Counted from the first letter of the stretch, positions 1 to 9,480 are shown. The stretch is DNA of 64,000 nucleotides from Arthrobacter pascens (GCF_017052465.1 NZ_JAFHKT010000136.1:1-64000); one strand, 5' to 3'. Notes: generated by a model not told the origin, from the letters alone. Program-made: numbers and translations.

Positions 1-1
1 T

Positions 2-118
2 CACAACCAAGCCCTCATCGCCCTCGCCAGACGCCGCTCAGACGTACTCTTCGCCATGCTCCGAGACGGAACCCTCTACCAAGAACCTGAGCCACGGAAC
101 CTACCCTCAGCCGCTTGA
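2..118 (+). mobile_element. IS110-family transposase, 3' end (partial)
   Basis: The open frame entering from the left edge encodes about 38 residues (HNQALIALARRRSDVLFAML...) ending in TGA at 116-118. This is the C-terminal tail I recognise from IS110/IS116/IS902 transposases, where a run of Ala/Arg residues is followed by DVLFAMLRDGT. The N-terminal DEDD domain and the central Ser domain lie outside the window. Bases 119-150 (a C-rich run after the stop) would then be the right end of the element; IS110 elements lack long terminal inverted repeats, so the exact end cannot be set from sequence alone. Confidence 0.75.
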
Positions 119-175
119 CGAAAACCATAGAGGCACCCCCCCCCGGCGGCCCGGCCCGCGCCGGCGTCCGCCGCC

Positions 176-184
176 TGTGGATAA
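176..184 (-). promoter_or_regulatory. DnaA-box-like nonamer upstream of the kinase gene
   Basis: TGTGGATAA is the exact complement of the consensus DnaA box TTATCCACA. It lies 40 bp upstream of the kinase start. Only one copy is visible, so it is not an origin; it could be a DnaA-responsive site or chance. Confidence 0.3.
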
Positions 185-223
185 CTTCTGCAGGAACTCA
201 CCGATTCGGGTAGGCATTAAGCC

Positions 224-2008
224 ATGGACGACGTGAGTCAGGACACGGATCATTCCGGGGAACGCGAGCCGCAGGTTCCGGGCTACCGGGTGTGCAGGCG
301 GCTCGGCAGCGGCGGCAGCGCCGTGGTGTGGCTGGTGACCGAGGAGGCGAGCGGACGCAAGCTGGCGCTGAAGTGCTTCGGCACGGCATCCGGGACTGGA
401 CCGGGGAGCGGGGCGGTGCAGCATGCGGAGGAGGATATCCGCCGGGAGATCCTGATCATGTCGGTCCTTGACCACGGTCACCTGGTGAAGTCGCACGACG
501 TTGTCACTATCGACGTTGTCACCATCGGCGGGGCCACGGAGAACGTCGTCGGGATCCTCATGGACTACGCGCCGGGCGGTTCACTGCGGCAACTTGTCGG
601 CGCCCGGGGCAGGCTCAGTGTCGGGGAAACTGTGACGGTGCTGACGCCCATTGCGCAGGCGTTGGCCTATCTGCACGGCAGGGGATTCACGCATTCAGAC
701 GTTTCGCCCGGAAACGTGCTCTTCTCCGGGCATGGAAAACCGCTCCTCGCCGACCTTGGCCTGGCACGGATGGTGGGAGATCCTGCCGGCGTTTCCGAAC
801 ATGGCACCGACGGTTTTCGGGATCCCTCACCGGTCGATGCACTCAGGGCGGGACTGCAGCCCGGCCGCGACGTTTACGCCGCCGCCGCGCTGGGCTGGTA
901 CTGCCTCACCGGAGCGCCGCCGCTCCCTGCACCCGACAGGCCGCCGCTGTCGTTGTTGGTGCCGGACGTCCCCCATGATCTTGCTGCGGCGCTGGAGGCA
1001 GGCCTCAGCGAGGACCGGCGGCAGCGGCCGGACGCCGCGGAACTGGCCACGGCCATCTACCGGAGCGCGGGAGCACTTCCGGTCGACCTTTCACGCTCCG
1101 TGCATCCGACCGTCCTGCCGGAGCTGCTGACCCGCAAGCCGGAGCAGCCGGCCCGCGGCCGGATGCGGGAACGGCTCGGTGCCTGGGGGAGGCGCCTCCG
1201 CACGTCCGCGCCCGCCGCCGCGTTCCGGAAGCGCCCGGGCACCTCCGAAGAGCCGCTCGGTGGCCGGCTATCGGCCGGTTCCCTGGCCAGCGCTCCGGAC
1301 GGCCTGTTGCCAGGCAGGCATGGCCGGCACGCCCGGTCAGATCGGGGTGCGCCGCTCTCCGGCCAGCGGCGGCGCGCCTCGCGGGGCGCGGCTGCCGCGC
1401 CCCGCCGTCGGAGAGCCGCCTGGGCAGGCCTTTTGGCCGCTCCCGTCATTGCGGGCGCATGGCTGCTGCCGACGGCGCCACCCTCGGACCCGCTTCCGGG
1501 CGGTACCGGCACCGGGCCTTCCCTGGTGCGTGACGGCTCACCGGCGCCTGCTCCTGCTGCGACTCCTGCTCCTGCGGCGACAATGGCCGGGATCCCGGCT
1601 GCCGTCCGCAGCCGACTCCGGGCGGGAAATCCCGTGGAAGCCGTCAAAGGACTGGCCTGGCTGCGATCCACTGCCTTCAGCGAGGGACGGCTGGAACTGC
1701 TCGCCGAGGTCAACGCCCCGAACTCTCCGGCAGCGGCGGCGGACCGCCGGATCAGCGTCCGGCTGCGGGACTCCCGGACTGTCCTGGCCGGGTTCACCAC
1801 CAGCCTCGTGCGCATCCGCAGCCTGCCGGAAAGCACGGGGGCAAGAGCGGTGGTGGCAGTGACCGCTGCAACGTCCGGTTATGTGGAGCGGTCTGCTGCG
1901 GGGGCCGTGGTGGCTACCGGCCTTCCTCAGCCGTCACTCGATCTGCGGCTGGTCCTGCTCCGCATTGATGGCAGGTGGCTGATCTCAGAGATCCTGCCGG
2001 CGCCATGA
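224..2008 (+). CDS. Membrane-anchored Ser/Thr protein kinase
   Basis: 594 aa. Residues about 20-285 are a Hanks-type kinase domain: glycine loop LGSGGSAVVW, ATP lysine in LALK, catalytic loop HSDVSPGN (HRD replaced by HSD, with Asp and Asn kept) and the metal-binding motif as DLG. It is therefore a non-RD kinase that looks active. A basic, Pro/Ala/Arg-rich juxtamembrane stretch follows, then one membrane segment (about 399-416, GLLAAPVIAGAWLLP), an Ala/Pro linker and an outer domain of about 140 residues (about 450-594) that I do not recognise; it has no PASTA repeats. The usual topology puts the kinase in the cytoplasm and the tail outside. It is a single gene, convergent with the next, with an IS110 end just upstream. 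The substrate is unknown. Confidence 0.85.
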   Translation: MDDVSQDTDHSGEREPQVPGYRVCRRLGSGGSAVVWLVTEEASGRKLALKCFGTASGTGPGSGAVQHAEEDIRREILIMSVLDHGHLVKSHDVVTIDVVTIGGATENVVGILMDYAPGGSLRQLVGARGRLSVGETVTVLTPIAQALAYLHGRGFTHSDVSPGNVLFSGHGKPLLADLGLARMVGDPAGVSEHGTDGFRDPSPVDALRAGLQPGRDVYAAAALGWYCLTGAPPLPAPDRPPLSLLVPDVPHDLAAALEAGLSEDRRQRPDAAELATAIYRSAGALPVDLSRSVHPTVLPELLTRKPEQPARGRMRERLGAWGRRLRTSAPAAAFRKRPGTSEEPLGGRLSAGSLASAPDGLLPGRHGRHARSDRGAPLSGQRRRASRGAAAAPRRRRAAWAGLLAAPVIAGAWLLPTAPPSDPLPGGTGTGPSLVRDGSPAPAPAATPAPAATMAGIPAAVRSRLRAGNPVEAVKGLAWLRSTAFSEGRLELLAEVNAPNSPAAAADRRISVRLRDSRTVLAGFTTSLVRIRSLPESTGARAVVAVTAATSGYVERSAAGAVVATGLPQPSLDLRLVLLRIDGRWLISEILPAP

Positions 2009-2027
2009 CCCGTGCGATGCCAGGCCC

Positions 2028-2921
2028 TCAGGCGCCGCGCACCACCCATTCGGCGGCCTGCCGCAGGGCAGGATGCCGCCACACGAATCCGGCATCCTTC
2101 AGCCGGGCCGGCTCCACTTTCTGGCTGGCGAGCACGAGCTCGTCGGCCAGCTTGCCCATCACCAGGCGCAGTGCGGGCGCGGGAACGCGGAGCAGCGCCG
2201 GCCGGTGCAGGGCCCTGGCCAGCTCGCCCACCAGGGCGTTGACGTCGGCTGGTTCGGGGGACGCGACGATAACGGGCCCGGAGAGCGTGGACGTCAGCAG
2301 GAAACCAAGGGCTGCGGACAGGTCCGGCTGGGTGATCCAGGGCCAGTACTGGCGGCCATTGCCGAGCGGCCCGCCGACGCCCAGGCGCAGCAGCGGCAGC
2401 AGCCTGCCCAGGGCTCCGCCGGACCGGCTGAGCACCACCGCAGTCCGCGGGGTCACCACGCGGACACCGGCCGGCGCCTCATGGGCGGCGGCTTCCCACT
2501 CGACACAGACCCGGGCCAGGACGCCGGACCCTGCAGGCGATTCCTCGTGCAGGACGTCGTTGCCTGCGTCTCCGTAATAGCCCGTTCCGGACTGGCTGAT
2601 GAAGGTTTTCGGTGGCGCGTCCAGATGCTTCATTGCCGTGGCCAGGGTCCGCGTCGGGCCCAGCCGTGAGCGAAAAAGCTCGTCGATCCGGCGGCCTGTC
2701 CAGGGCCTGTCGCCGATGCCAGCCCCGGACAGATTGATGACGGCGTCGGCTCCCTCGAGGCAGGACGGGTCGATGTGGCCGGCGGCCGGGTCCCAGCGCA
2801 CTTCCGCCGGCGAGGCAGGGGTCCTCCTGACCAGCCGCGTGACGTCATGTCCGTCAGCGAGAAGATGGGCGGAAAGATCGGTACCGAGGAGCCCGGAGGA
2901 GCCGGCCATGACGATTCGCAT
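2028..2921 (-). CDS. TIGR01777-family NAD(P)-dependent epimerase-like protein
   Basis: 297 aa from the ATG at 2921. The protein opens with a Rossmann NAD(P) site (MRIVMAGSSGLLG, GxxGxxG type) and continues as an extended short-chain dehydrogenase fold, with INLSGAGI and SGTGYYG motifs typical of the TIGR01777/SDR39U1 family. A C-terminal DUF1731-like segment (VPAPALRLVMGKLADELVLASQKVEPARL) completes it, so length and ends are normal. The substrate of this family is not established. The frame is open to 2948, but MRIVMAGSSG is the family's usual N-terminus and GGTGAG lies a plausible distance upstream. It ends 19 bp from the convergent kinase gene. Confidence 0.85.
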   Translation of the reverse strand: MRIVMAGSSGLLGTDLSAHLLADGHDVTRLVRRTPASPAEVRWDPAAGHIDPSCLEGADAVINLSGAGIGDRPWTGRRIDELFRSRLGPTRTLATAMKHLDAPPKTFISQSGTGYYGDAGNDVLHEESPAGSGVLARVCVEWEAAAHEAPAGVRVVTPRTAVVLSRSGGALGRLLPLLRLGVGGPLGNGRQYWPWITQPDLSAALGFLLTSTLSGPVIVASPEPADVNALVGELARALHRPALLRVPAPALRLVMGKLADELVLASQKVEPARLKDAGFVWRHPALRQAAEWVVRGA

Positions 2922-2985
2922 GATCCATCTCACCACACGGCCCGGCACGGCAGGGCACCTCCCGGCCGGCCTTAGTGACTTTGAC

Positions 2986-2997
2986 TATGATCGTACG
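2986..2997 (+). promoter_or_regulatory. Predicted leaderless promoter -10 (TATGAT) for the tricorn gene
   Basis: TATGAT at 2986-2991 is followed by exactly 6 nt and the ATG at 2998. No Shine-Dalgarno sequence lies between, so transcription probably starts at or next to the A of ATG. No good -35 hexamer is visible. Confidence 0.5.
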
Positions 2998-5900
2998 ATG
3001 ACCTCTTCGAGCTACTTCCGATTCCCGCATGTTCACGGCGATCTGGTCACGTTTGTGGCCGAGGACGATGTCTGGATCGCGCCCCTCGGCGGAGGCCGTG
3101 CCTGGCGGATTTCCTCCTTGCAACTCCCGGCCCGGAACCCGCGGTTCACGCCGGACGGCAAGCGGCTCGTCTGGACGGTCGTGCAGGGAACGGCGCCTGA
3201 GGTGGTCATCGCCGACGTCGACGGCGGCGGGTACCGCCAGTTGACTTTCTTCGGTCACAGCACCACCAGGGTCAAAGGCTTCACGGCCTCCGGCGACGTG
3301 GTGGTCACCAGCGCGTTCCGCCAGGCCGAGAGCAGGCTCACGCATGCCTACCGCCTCCCGACGGAGGGCGGCTGGGCCGAGGAACTGCCGTTCGGGCCCG
3401 TTGAATCCGTGGCCTTCGGCACCGAGGTCGGCGACGAGAAGCCCGTTGTCGTGGCCAGCGTTCTGTCCCGGGAACCCGCATGGTGGAAGCGCTACCGCGG
3501 CGGCACGGCCGGGAAGCTCTGGATCGATGCCGACGGCAACGGTGAGTTCGCACGGCTGCTTCCGGACCTGGACGGCAACCTGGCCGACCCCATGTGGGTC
3601 GACGGGCGCATTGCCTTCCTCTCGGACCACGAAGGCTACGGCAACCTGTACTCTGTTCTGCCCAACGGCACAGACCTCCGGCGCCACACGGACCATGAGG
3701 ACTTCTACGTCCGCCATGCATCCACCGACGGCAAGCGCGTCATTTTCGAGTCAGCCGGTGAGCTGTGGATTCTTCCTGACCTTGCCTCCGACGCCGTCCG
3801 GCTGGAGATTTCACTGGGATCGGCATCCCAGGGCCGCCGTCCGTCCCTGCTGAAGGTTGAGAAGCACCTCGGTGACGTCCGCCCTGACGTCTCAGGAGCG
3901 GCCAGTGCAGTAGAGGCGCACGGAACCATCCACTGGCTGCGGCACAAGGACGGGCCCTCGCGGGTGGTTGAAGCTACACCGGGCGTTCGGGCCAGGCTGC
4001 CGCGCCCTTTGACGGAGGGCCGCATCGCGTACGTTGCGGACCACGACGGAGACGAAGCGCTGTTCATCAGGGAGATCGCGCCAAAGCTCGAAGCACCGGA
4101 AGCACGGGCTGATCACGGAGTGCCGCCCACAGGGCAGGTCACCGGGGAGGCCGCGGGACAGCAGCCGTCCGGTGCTCCGGCACTGCCCAGTCCCGTCCCG
4201 GCTGCCGGCACCGCCGGCCAGCGCATTGATGTCGCCGTGGCTGACGATTCGCAGGCGGACGTCGCTCCTGCCGCCGGCACCGGGGACCAGGAGGGTCCGG
4301 GCGCCGGCTCCGTGTCCCCGGCCCCGAGCCGGATCGCCTTCCCCAAGCCTTCGCGGGCCAGCGCCATGGAAGCCAGTCCCGACGGTCGCTGGATTGCCGT
4401 GGGCACCGCATTCGGCGATGTCTACGTGGCCGATACGCGGGCAGGCTCAATCACCGCAGTGACGAGCATCGGCGAAGGCAGCATCGAAGCATTGTGCTGG
4501 TCGCCGGACTCCGCCTGGCTGGCCTGGTCGGAACCCGTGACGTCCTTCGGCTCCCGCAGCCGTCTCAGGCTGACCCGGGTGGGCACGGCCGGTCCGGGCG
4601 CAGCAGGCACCGGTACGGGGGCGCCAGAAATAATCGACGTGACGGACGGCCGTTTCCGCGACCAGTCGCCGTCGTTCACGCCGGACGGCAAGTTCCTCGC
4701 CTTCCTGTCCAACCGCAGTTTCGATCCGGTCTATGACGGGCATTCCTTCGACCTCTCCTTCCCCAGCCCGATCAAGCCCTACCTCGTGGCCCTGGCAGCG
4801 GATACGGCATCTCCCTTCGGCCCAAGCGTGGACCTTTCCTTCGAGTCGGAAACGGGCCAGGACGGCGACGCCGGCGAGACCGGCCAGCCGGTGCCGGTCA
4901 ACGTTGACGCCGAGGGTCTCTCGCACCGCGTTGTCAGCGTCCCCGTCCCGCAGGGCAACTACTCCTCCCTGACGGCGGTCGACGGCGCGCTGTTGTGGCT
5001 GGACAGCCCGCTTGCCGGGGTGACCGGTGACGGCAAAGCCAGCCTGGAGGACAAAAACGCCGCACCCAGCCTGGTCCGTTTCGATCTGGCCAAGCGCAAG
5101 AGCACCACCATCGTTGACTCGCTGGACAGCTACCTGCTCTCCGGTGACGGCAAGAAGGTGGTGGTGATCCATGACAAGCAGATCCGGGTGGTGCCGTCCG
5201 ACGCCAAGGCCGACGAGGAATCCGGCCAGGCGGTCAAGGTGGACCTCGCACGCATCCGGGTGCTGATGGATCCGCTGCGAGTCTGGGGACAGGCTTTTGA
5301 CGAGGCGTGGCGGCTGCAGCGCGACTTCTTCTGGACCGAGGACATGGCAGGCCAGGACTGGGAATCGGTCCATAAGCGCTACCGGCCTCTGGTCGACAGG
5401 CTCGGCTCGCATGACGACCTCGTGGACCTGCTGTGGGAACTCCACGGCGAGCTGGGCACGTCGCATGCGTACGTCCGGCCGGCAGCGGCCACCGAAAACG
5501 GCAGCAACGGGCAAGGCCGCCTCGGCGCGGACCTGGCGTTTACCGGCGAGGGCTGGGAAATTATCCGCATCCTTGCGGGCGAATCGTCGGATCCCCTCGC
5601 GACGTCGCCGCTGTCCCGCCCCGGCGCCGCCGCCAAGGCCGGGGACGTCCTGCTCGCCGTCGACGGCGTTCAGCTCACCGAAAGCCTGACTCCCGCCATG
5701 CAGCTGGTCGGCGCGGCCGGGCGGACGGTGGAACTGACCATCCGCAACGGCGCGGGCCATGGCCCGGCAGCCGGCGACCAGCGGCGCATTGCCGTGGTTC
5801 CCATCAGGGACGAGGAACGCCTCCGCTACCAGGACTGGGTGGCCGCCAACCGCCGCACCGTACGGGAGGCGTCCGGCGGAAGCTTCGGCTACCTGCACGT

Positions 5901-6522
5901 CCCGGACATGATGGCCAACGGCTGGGCCCAGCTGCACCGTGACCTGGACACCGAAACCGCGCTCGACGGGCTGATCGTCGACGTGCGCCGGAACCGCGGC
6001 GGGCACACCTCCCAGCTGGTGGCTGAGCTGATCGGCCGCAAGGTGACAGGCTGGAGCATGCCGCGCGGGGAGAAGCCCCGGACCTACCCGCACCACGCGC
6101 CGCGCGGACCGGTCATTATCCTCGCCGACGAGTTTGCAGGGTCCGACGGCGACATCATCACGCAGGTATCGAAGCTGAGGGGCATTGGGCCCGTAATCGG
6201 GACCCGGACCTGGGGCGGAGTGGTGGGCATCGACAGCCGCTTCACACTCGCGGACGGCACCGGGGTCACCCAGCCGCGCTATGCCACCTGGTTTGCCGGC
6301 GGCGTGGGCTGGAACGTTGAAAACTACGGAGTTTCCCCGGACATCGAGGTGACTTTCCCGCCGCATGCGTATGCTGCCGGCCGGGACCCGCAACTGGAGT
6401 ACGGCATCGGCGCGTTGAAGGAAATGGTGCAGGAGATCCCCACCGACCGTCCGCCGGCACGCGAAGGCTACCGCCGGCTGCGGCCCGGGCGGTTGCCGGC
6501 CCGCCAAGACACGAACGGCTGA
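2998..6522 (+). CDS. Tricorn-type protease (S41 family)
   Basis: 1174 aa, near the length of archaeal tricorn. Beta-propeller repeats fill about 1-760 (recurring WTPDGK/SPDG-type turns), broken by an Ala/Pro/Gly-rich insert at about 364-446. The core domain C1 carries the Ser-His pair GTSHAYVR (S822, H823). A PDZ domain follows (AKAGDVLLAVDGVQL), then C2 with FAGSDGD (S1049, D1050) and ENYGVSPDIEV (E1108), matching the tricorn catalytic set. The family degrades oligopeptides released by the proteasome in the cytosol; no signal peptide is visible. The frame extends upstream to 2599, but that part is antisense to the epimerase. The start MTSSSYFRFP matches the family and has a -10 six bases upstream. 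Confidence 0.88.
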   Translation: MTSSSYFRFPHVHGDLVTFVAEDDVWIAPLGGGRAWRISSLQLPARNPRFTPDGKRLVWTVVQGTAPEVVIADVDGGGYRQLTFFGHSTTRVKGFTASGDVVVTSAFRQAESRLTHAYRLPTEGGWAEELPFGPVESVAFGTEVGDEKPVVVASVLSREPAWWKRYRGGTAGKLWIDADGNGEFARLLPDLDGNLADPMWVDGRIAFLSDHEGYGNLYSVLPNGTDLRRHTDHEDFYVRHASTDGKRVIFESAGELWILPDLASDAVRLEISLGSASQGRRPSLLKVEKHLGDVRPDVSGAASAVEAHGTIHWLRHKDGPSRVVEATPGVRARLPRPLTEGRIAYVADHDGDEALFIREIAPKLEAPEARADHGVPPTGQVTGEAAGQQPSGAPALPSPVPAAGTAGQRIDVAVADDSQADVAPAAGTGDQEGPGAGSVSPAPSRIAFPKPSRASAMEASPDGRWIAVGTAFGDVYVADTRAGSITAVTSIGEGSIEALCWSPDSAWLAWSEPVTSFGSRSRLRLTRVGTAGPGAAGTGTGAPEIIDVTDGRFRDQSPSFTPDGKFLAFLSNRSFDPVYDGHSFDLSFPSPIKPYLVALAADTASPFGPSVDLSFESETGQDGDAGETGQPVPVNVDAEGLSHRVVSVPVPQGNYSSLTAVDGALLWLDSPLAGVTGDGKASLEDKNAAPSLVRFDLAKRKSTTIVDSLDSYLLSGDGKKVVVIHDKQIRVVPSDAKADEESGQAVKVDLARIRVLMDPLRVWGQAFDEAWRLQRDFFWTEDMAGQDWESVHKRYRPLVDRLGSHDDLVDLLWELHGELGTSHAYVRPAAATENGSNGQGRLGADLAFTGEGWEIIRILAGESSDPLATSPLSRPGAAAKAGDVLLAVDGVQLTESLTPAMQLVGAAGRTVELTIRNGAGHGPAAGDQRRIAVVPIRDEERLRYQDWVAANRRTVREASGGSFGYLHVPDMMANGWAQLHRDLDTETALDGLIVDVRRNRGGHTSQLVAELIGRKVTGWSMPRGEKPRTYPHHAPRGPVIILADEFAGSDGDIITQVSKLRGIGPVIGTRTWGGVVGIDSRFTLADGTGVTQPRYATWFAGGVGWNVENYGVSPDIEVTFPPHAYAAGRDPQLEYGIGALKEMVQEIPTDRPPAREGYRRLRPGRLPARQDTNG

Positions 6523-6580
6523 GGCCCGGCTGAAGTGCCGTCTGAGGTCCGGCTCCCGGCGCCACAGCAGGCGCCACAGG

Positions 6581-6631
6581 AAAGGCCCTGGGCCCCGTAC
6601 TGGATTCTCCAGAACGGGGCCCAGGGCCTTT
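6581..6631. terminator. Bidirectional terminator between convergent genes
   Basis: A perfect 18-bp inverted repeat (arms 6581-6598 and 6614-6631, 15-nt loop) sits between the stop codons of the tricorn gene (+) and the osmC-like gene (-). Each arm begins AAAGGCCC or ends GGGCCTTT, giving a short T tract on both strands. Confidence 0.8.
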
Positions 6632-6670
6632 GCTGCGTGCCTCCCGCTGCTGGCAGCGGGACGCCGGCAA

Positions 6671-7102
6671 TCAGGAAGCGGCGAGCGTGGCGTCGAGGGT
6701 GATGTCGATGCTGGCGAGGGCGCCCGAGACCGGGCAGCCGACCTTGGCTTCCGCTGCGATCTTCTGGAACTCCTCTTCGGTGATGCCGGGGACCTTGGCG
6801 TTCAGGGTCAGGTGGCTGCCGGTGATGCCGGTGCCGGGCTTGAACGTGACGTCAGCCTTGGTGTGCACCTCGTCGGGCGTGTGGCCGGCCTGGGCGAGTG
6901 CGTGGCTGAACGCCATGGAGAAACAGGCGGAGTGGGCGGCGGCGATCAGCTCTTCCGGGCTGGTCTTGCCTTCAGCGGCCTCGGTGCGGGCCTTCCAGGT
7001 GACCTCGTAGGTACCCAGGCCGGAGCTGTCGAGGGTCGTGTTGCCGGCACCCGTCATCAGGTCGCCGTTCCATACCGTGTGTGCGGTGCGTGTTGCTGCC
7101 AT
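6671..7102 (-). CDS. OsmC-family peroxiredoxin-like protein
   Basis: 143 aa, cytosolic. The two redox cysteines of OsmC/Ohr proteins are present in AHSACFSMAFS and AKVGCPVSG, and the central motif TSPEELIAAAHSACF is typical of the OsmC branch that reduces organic hydroperoxides. The sequence is more OsmC- than Ohr-like, but the substrate is inferred. The start is the ATG at 7102, with AAGGAG about 5 nt upstream; an in-frame GTG at 7108 is too close to that site. Apparently monocistronic, sharing the terminator at 6581-6631. Confidence 0.88.
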   Translation of the reverse strand: MAATRTAHTVWNGDLMTGAGNTTLDSSGLGTYEVTWKARTEAAEGKTSPEELIAAAHSACFSMAFSHALAQAGHTPDEVHTKADVTFKPGTGITGSHLTLNAKVPGITEEEFQKIAAEAKVGCPVSGALASIDITLDATLAAS

Positions 7103-7224
7103 GTCCACTCCTTAGCTTGGGTTCAGTTCAGGATCCGGCTGACGCCCGGTCCTTCCTGCACAATCCTATGGACTAGCCGGCGCCCGTGCACGGGTTGTCC
7201 GCTGTCAGAGGATTATGACCGGTG

Positions 7225-7575
7225 CTACTGCCAGAGCGTGGCGATCCCGATGTTCAGCAGGGCCAGGCCGCCGACAGCGTGCGCGAGGCCCGCCGAGACG
7301 GGCTCGTCCTTCTTATACTTGCGCCTGCCGATGAAGGCCAGCACGCCGACGGCCAGGGCGACGGCGAACTTGATGCCCAGCTTGACGTAGTTGGCGTCCA
7401 TGTCCAGGGCAGGGATCAGGCCCATCATGACGATGCCCGTGAGCAGCTGGAGGGCGGCGCCGTCGAACTGCCGCGGGTGGACAGTGGGCTTCTTCATGTT
7501 GGCGATCCAGATGCCGACGATCATGGCGGCGCCGACGATGTGCAGGAAGACCATGATGTTATAGACGATGTTCAT
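7225..7575 (-). CDS. Small four-helix membrane protein, unknown function
   Basis: 116 aa. Four hydrophobic segments are visible: NIVYNIMVFLHIVGAAMIVG, LQLLTGIVMMGLI, LGIKFAVALAVGVLAFIG and AVGGLALLNIGIATLWQ. The HIVGAAMIVGIWIANM start resembles small integral membrane proteins of actinobacteria that are often left as hypothetical (a CopD-like or DUF2269-like fold is possible). I cannot assign a function. The ATG at 7575 has no Shine-Dalgarno; a TACACT hexamer ends 6 nt before it, so the message is probably leaderless. The frame is open to 7638, but the extra N-terminus is not membrane-like. Confidence 0.7.
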   Translation of the reverse strand: MNIVYNIMVFLHIVGAAMIVGIWIANMKKPTVHPRQFDGAALQLLTGIVMMGLIPALDMDANYVKLGIKFAVALAVGVLAFIGRRKYKKDEPVSAGLAHAVGGLALLNIGIATLWQ

Positions 7576-7587
7576 GGCACCAGTGTA
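7576..7587 (-). promoter_or_regulatory. Predicted leaderless promoter -10 (TACACT)
   Basis: On the minus strand TACACT (7587-7582) is followed by 6 nt and the ATG at 7575, with no ribosome-binding site between. This is the same geometry as at seven other genes in the window. Confidence 0.5.
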
Positions 7588-7650
7588 GCCAGATACTTCT
7601 ACGCTCCGTAGTAGGACTGGCGGTGGGTCGGACCGCAAGCAGCAGGCACG

Positions 7651-7716
7651 AAAAACGGCGGCGGCCGCCCGGTCAGCCGGTGGTTTCCCACCGCGTCCCG
7701 GACGGCCGTCGCCGTC
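7651..7716 (-). terminator. Terminator after the E2 acyltransferase gene
   Basis: Reading the minus strand, a long GC-rich hairpin with an inner GGTGG-GAAA-CCACC stem-loop and an outer stem (GGCGACGGCCGTCC pairing with GGGCGGCCGCCGCC) is followed by TTTTT. It begins 16 bp after the stop codon. Confidence 0.75.
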
Positions 7717-7731
7717 GTGAATTACTGGAGG

Positions 7732-9480
7732 CTAGAGTCCCAGGTCCGCTTCGAACGCGCCCTCTTCGAGGCGTGCCTTCAGCGTCTGCAGGAAGCGTCC
7801 GGCGTCCGCGCCGTCCACCAGGCGGTGGTCGTACGTCAGCGACAGGTACATCATGGAGCGGACAGCGATGGAGTCATCGCCGTTTACGTCCTGGACCACC
7901 ACGGGGCGCTTGACGATCGCGCCGGTGCCCAGGATGCCGACCTGCGGCTGGTTGATGATCGGGGTGTCGAACAGGGCGCCCACCGAACCGATGTTGGTGA
8001 TGCTGAACGTTCCGCCGGACAGCTCGTCCGGGCCGATCTTGCCGTTGCGGGTGCGGTCTGCAACATCGGCGATTTTGCCGGCCAGGCCGGCAAGGTTCAG
8101 AGTGCCCGCGTCGGAAATGACGGGAACCAGCAGGCCCTTGTCAGTGTCGACGGCGATCGCCAGGTGCTCGGCGTTGTGGTAGGTGATTTCCTGCTTGTCT
8201 TCGTCGTAGGCAGCGTTGAGCTTGGGGTGCTGCTTCAGCGCTTCGGCCACGGCCTTGGCGATGAACGGCAGGAACGTCAGCTTGGTGCCGTTCTGGGCCT
8301 GGAACGAGTTCTTGGCCTTGAGGCGGAGCTTCGCCACCTTGGTCATGTCCACTTCGTGCACCTGGGTCAGCTGGGTGGAGACATCCAGTGACTCGCGCAT
8401 GCGCCGGGCAATGACCTGGCGGATGCGCGGGGCCTTCTGCGAGGTGCCCCGCAGCGACGATGCCGCGGCGGACGCTGCTGACGGGGCCGCAGCAGCGGCA
8501 GGGGCGGACGGTTCGGCCGGGGCAGGCTTGGCCTCGGCGGCGGCCAGGACATCCTGCTTGCGGATGCGGCCGCCGACGCCCGTGCCGGACACCGCGGAAA
8601 TGTCCACGCCGTGCTGGTTGGCCAGTTTGCGGACCAGGGGAGTGACGTAGCCGGATTCGCCGCCGGCGGCAGGTGCCTCGGCGGGAGCGGCCTGGGCCGC
8701 GGGAGCCGGAGCGGCCTCTGCCGGAGCAGCGGGGGCGGGTGCGGCAGAGGCAGGTGCTTCGGCCGGCTTTTCGGGTGCAGCAGCCGGTGCAGCGGCAGGA
8801 GCCTCTGCAGGCTTTTCGGGTGCCGCGGCGGGTGCGGCGGCAGGCGCGGCTGCGCCGGAGCCGATCACCGCAAGCACGGAGCCGACCTCGGCAGTTTCGT
8901 CTTCGTTGACGCGGATTTCCTGGAGGGTACCGGCAACCGGGGACGGAATTTCGGTGTCGACCTTGTCGGTGGAGACCTCGAGCAGCGGCTCGTCCACTTC
9001 CACGGAGTCGCCAATGGCCTTGAGCCACCGCGTCACGGTGCCCTCGGTAACGCTCTCGCCCAGGGCGGGGAGCGTCACTTCGTGGGATTCGCCGGAGGCG
9101 GCGGGAGCCTCCGCAGCGGGCGCTTCCTGGGCGGGAGCCTGTTCAGCCGGAGCCTCCGCGGGCGCTTCCTCGGCGGGTGCGGCTTCTGCGGCCGGTGCCT
9201 CTTCGGCCGGGGCGGCCTCAGCGGGAGCGGACCCGCCACCTGAGCCATCGCCGATGCGGACCAGGGGAGCACCAACTTCTGCGGTTTCGTCTTCGGCAAC
9301 GAGGATTTCCTCGATGACGCCGGCGATCGGAGAGGGGATTTCAGTGTCTACTTTGTCGGTGGAGACTTCGAGCAGCGGCTCGTCCACCTCTACCCGGTCA
9401 CCTACCTGCTTGAGCCAGCGGGTGACGGTTCCTTCGGTGACGCTCTCACCGAGGGCGGGCAAGTTAACGGATTCAGACAT
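7732..9480 (-). CDS. sucB: Dihydrolipoamide acyltransferase E2, two lipoyl domains (SucB/DlaT type)
   Basis: 582 aa. Two lipoyl domains (about 1-80 and 133-210) carry lipoate-accepting lysines K43 and K173 in [12 protein letters not shown]. They are joined by Ala/Pro/Glu linkers. An E3-binding domain (about 285-320, [27 protein letters not shown]) and a catalytic domain ending in DHRLVDG (H552) follow. In actinobacteria this SucB-named protein usually serves pyruvate dehydrogenase, because the 2-oxoglutarate complex has a fused E1-E2 protein; in Mycobacterium it is DlaT. It is downstream of lpdA, which supplies E3. The ATG at 9480 has AAGGAG upstream. Confidence 0.93.
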   Translation of the reverse strand: MSESVNLPALGESVTEGTVTRWLKQVGDRVEVDEPLLEVSTDKVDTEIPSPIAGVIEEILVAEDETAEVGAPLVRIGDGSGGGSAPAEAAPAEEAPAAEAAPAEEAPAEAPAEQAPAQEAPAAEAPAASGESHEVTLPALGESVTEGTVTRWLKAIGDSVEVDEPLLEVSTDKVDTEIPSPVAGTLQEIRVNEDETAEVGSVLAVIGSGAAAPAAAPAAAPEKPAEAPAAAPAAAPEKPAEAPASAAPAPAAPAEAAPAPAAQAAPAEAPAAGGESGYVTPLVRKLANQHGVDISAVSGTGVGGRIRKQDVLAAAEAKPAPAEPSAPAAAAAPSAASAAASSLRGTSQKAPRIRQVIARRMRESLDVSTQLTQVHEVDMTKVAKLRLKAKNSFQAQNGTKLTFLPFIAKAVAEALKQHPKLNAAYDEDKQEITYHNAEHLAIAVDTDKGLLVPVISDAGTLNLAGLAGKIADVADRTRNGKIGPDELSGGTFSITNIGSVGALFDTPIINQPQVGILGTGAIVKRPVVVQDVNGDDSIAVRSMMYLSLTYDHRLVDGADAGRFLQTLKARLEEGAFEADLGL

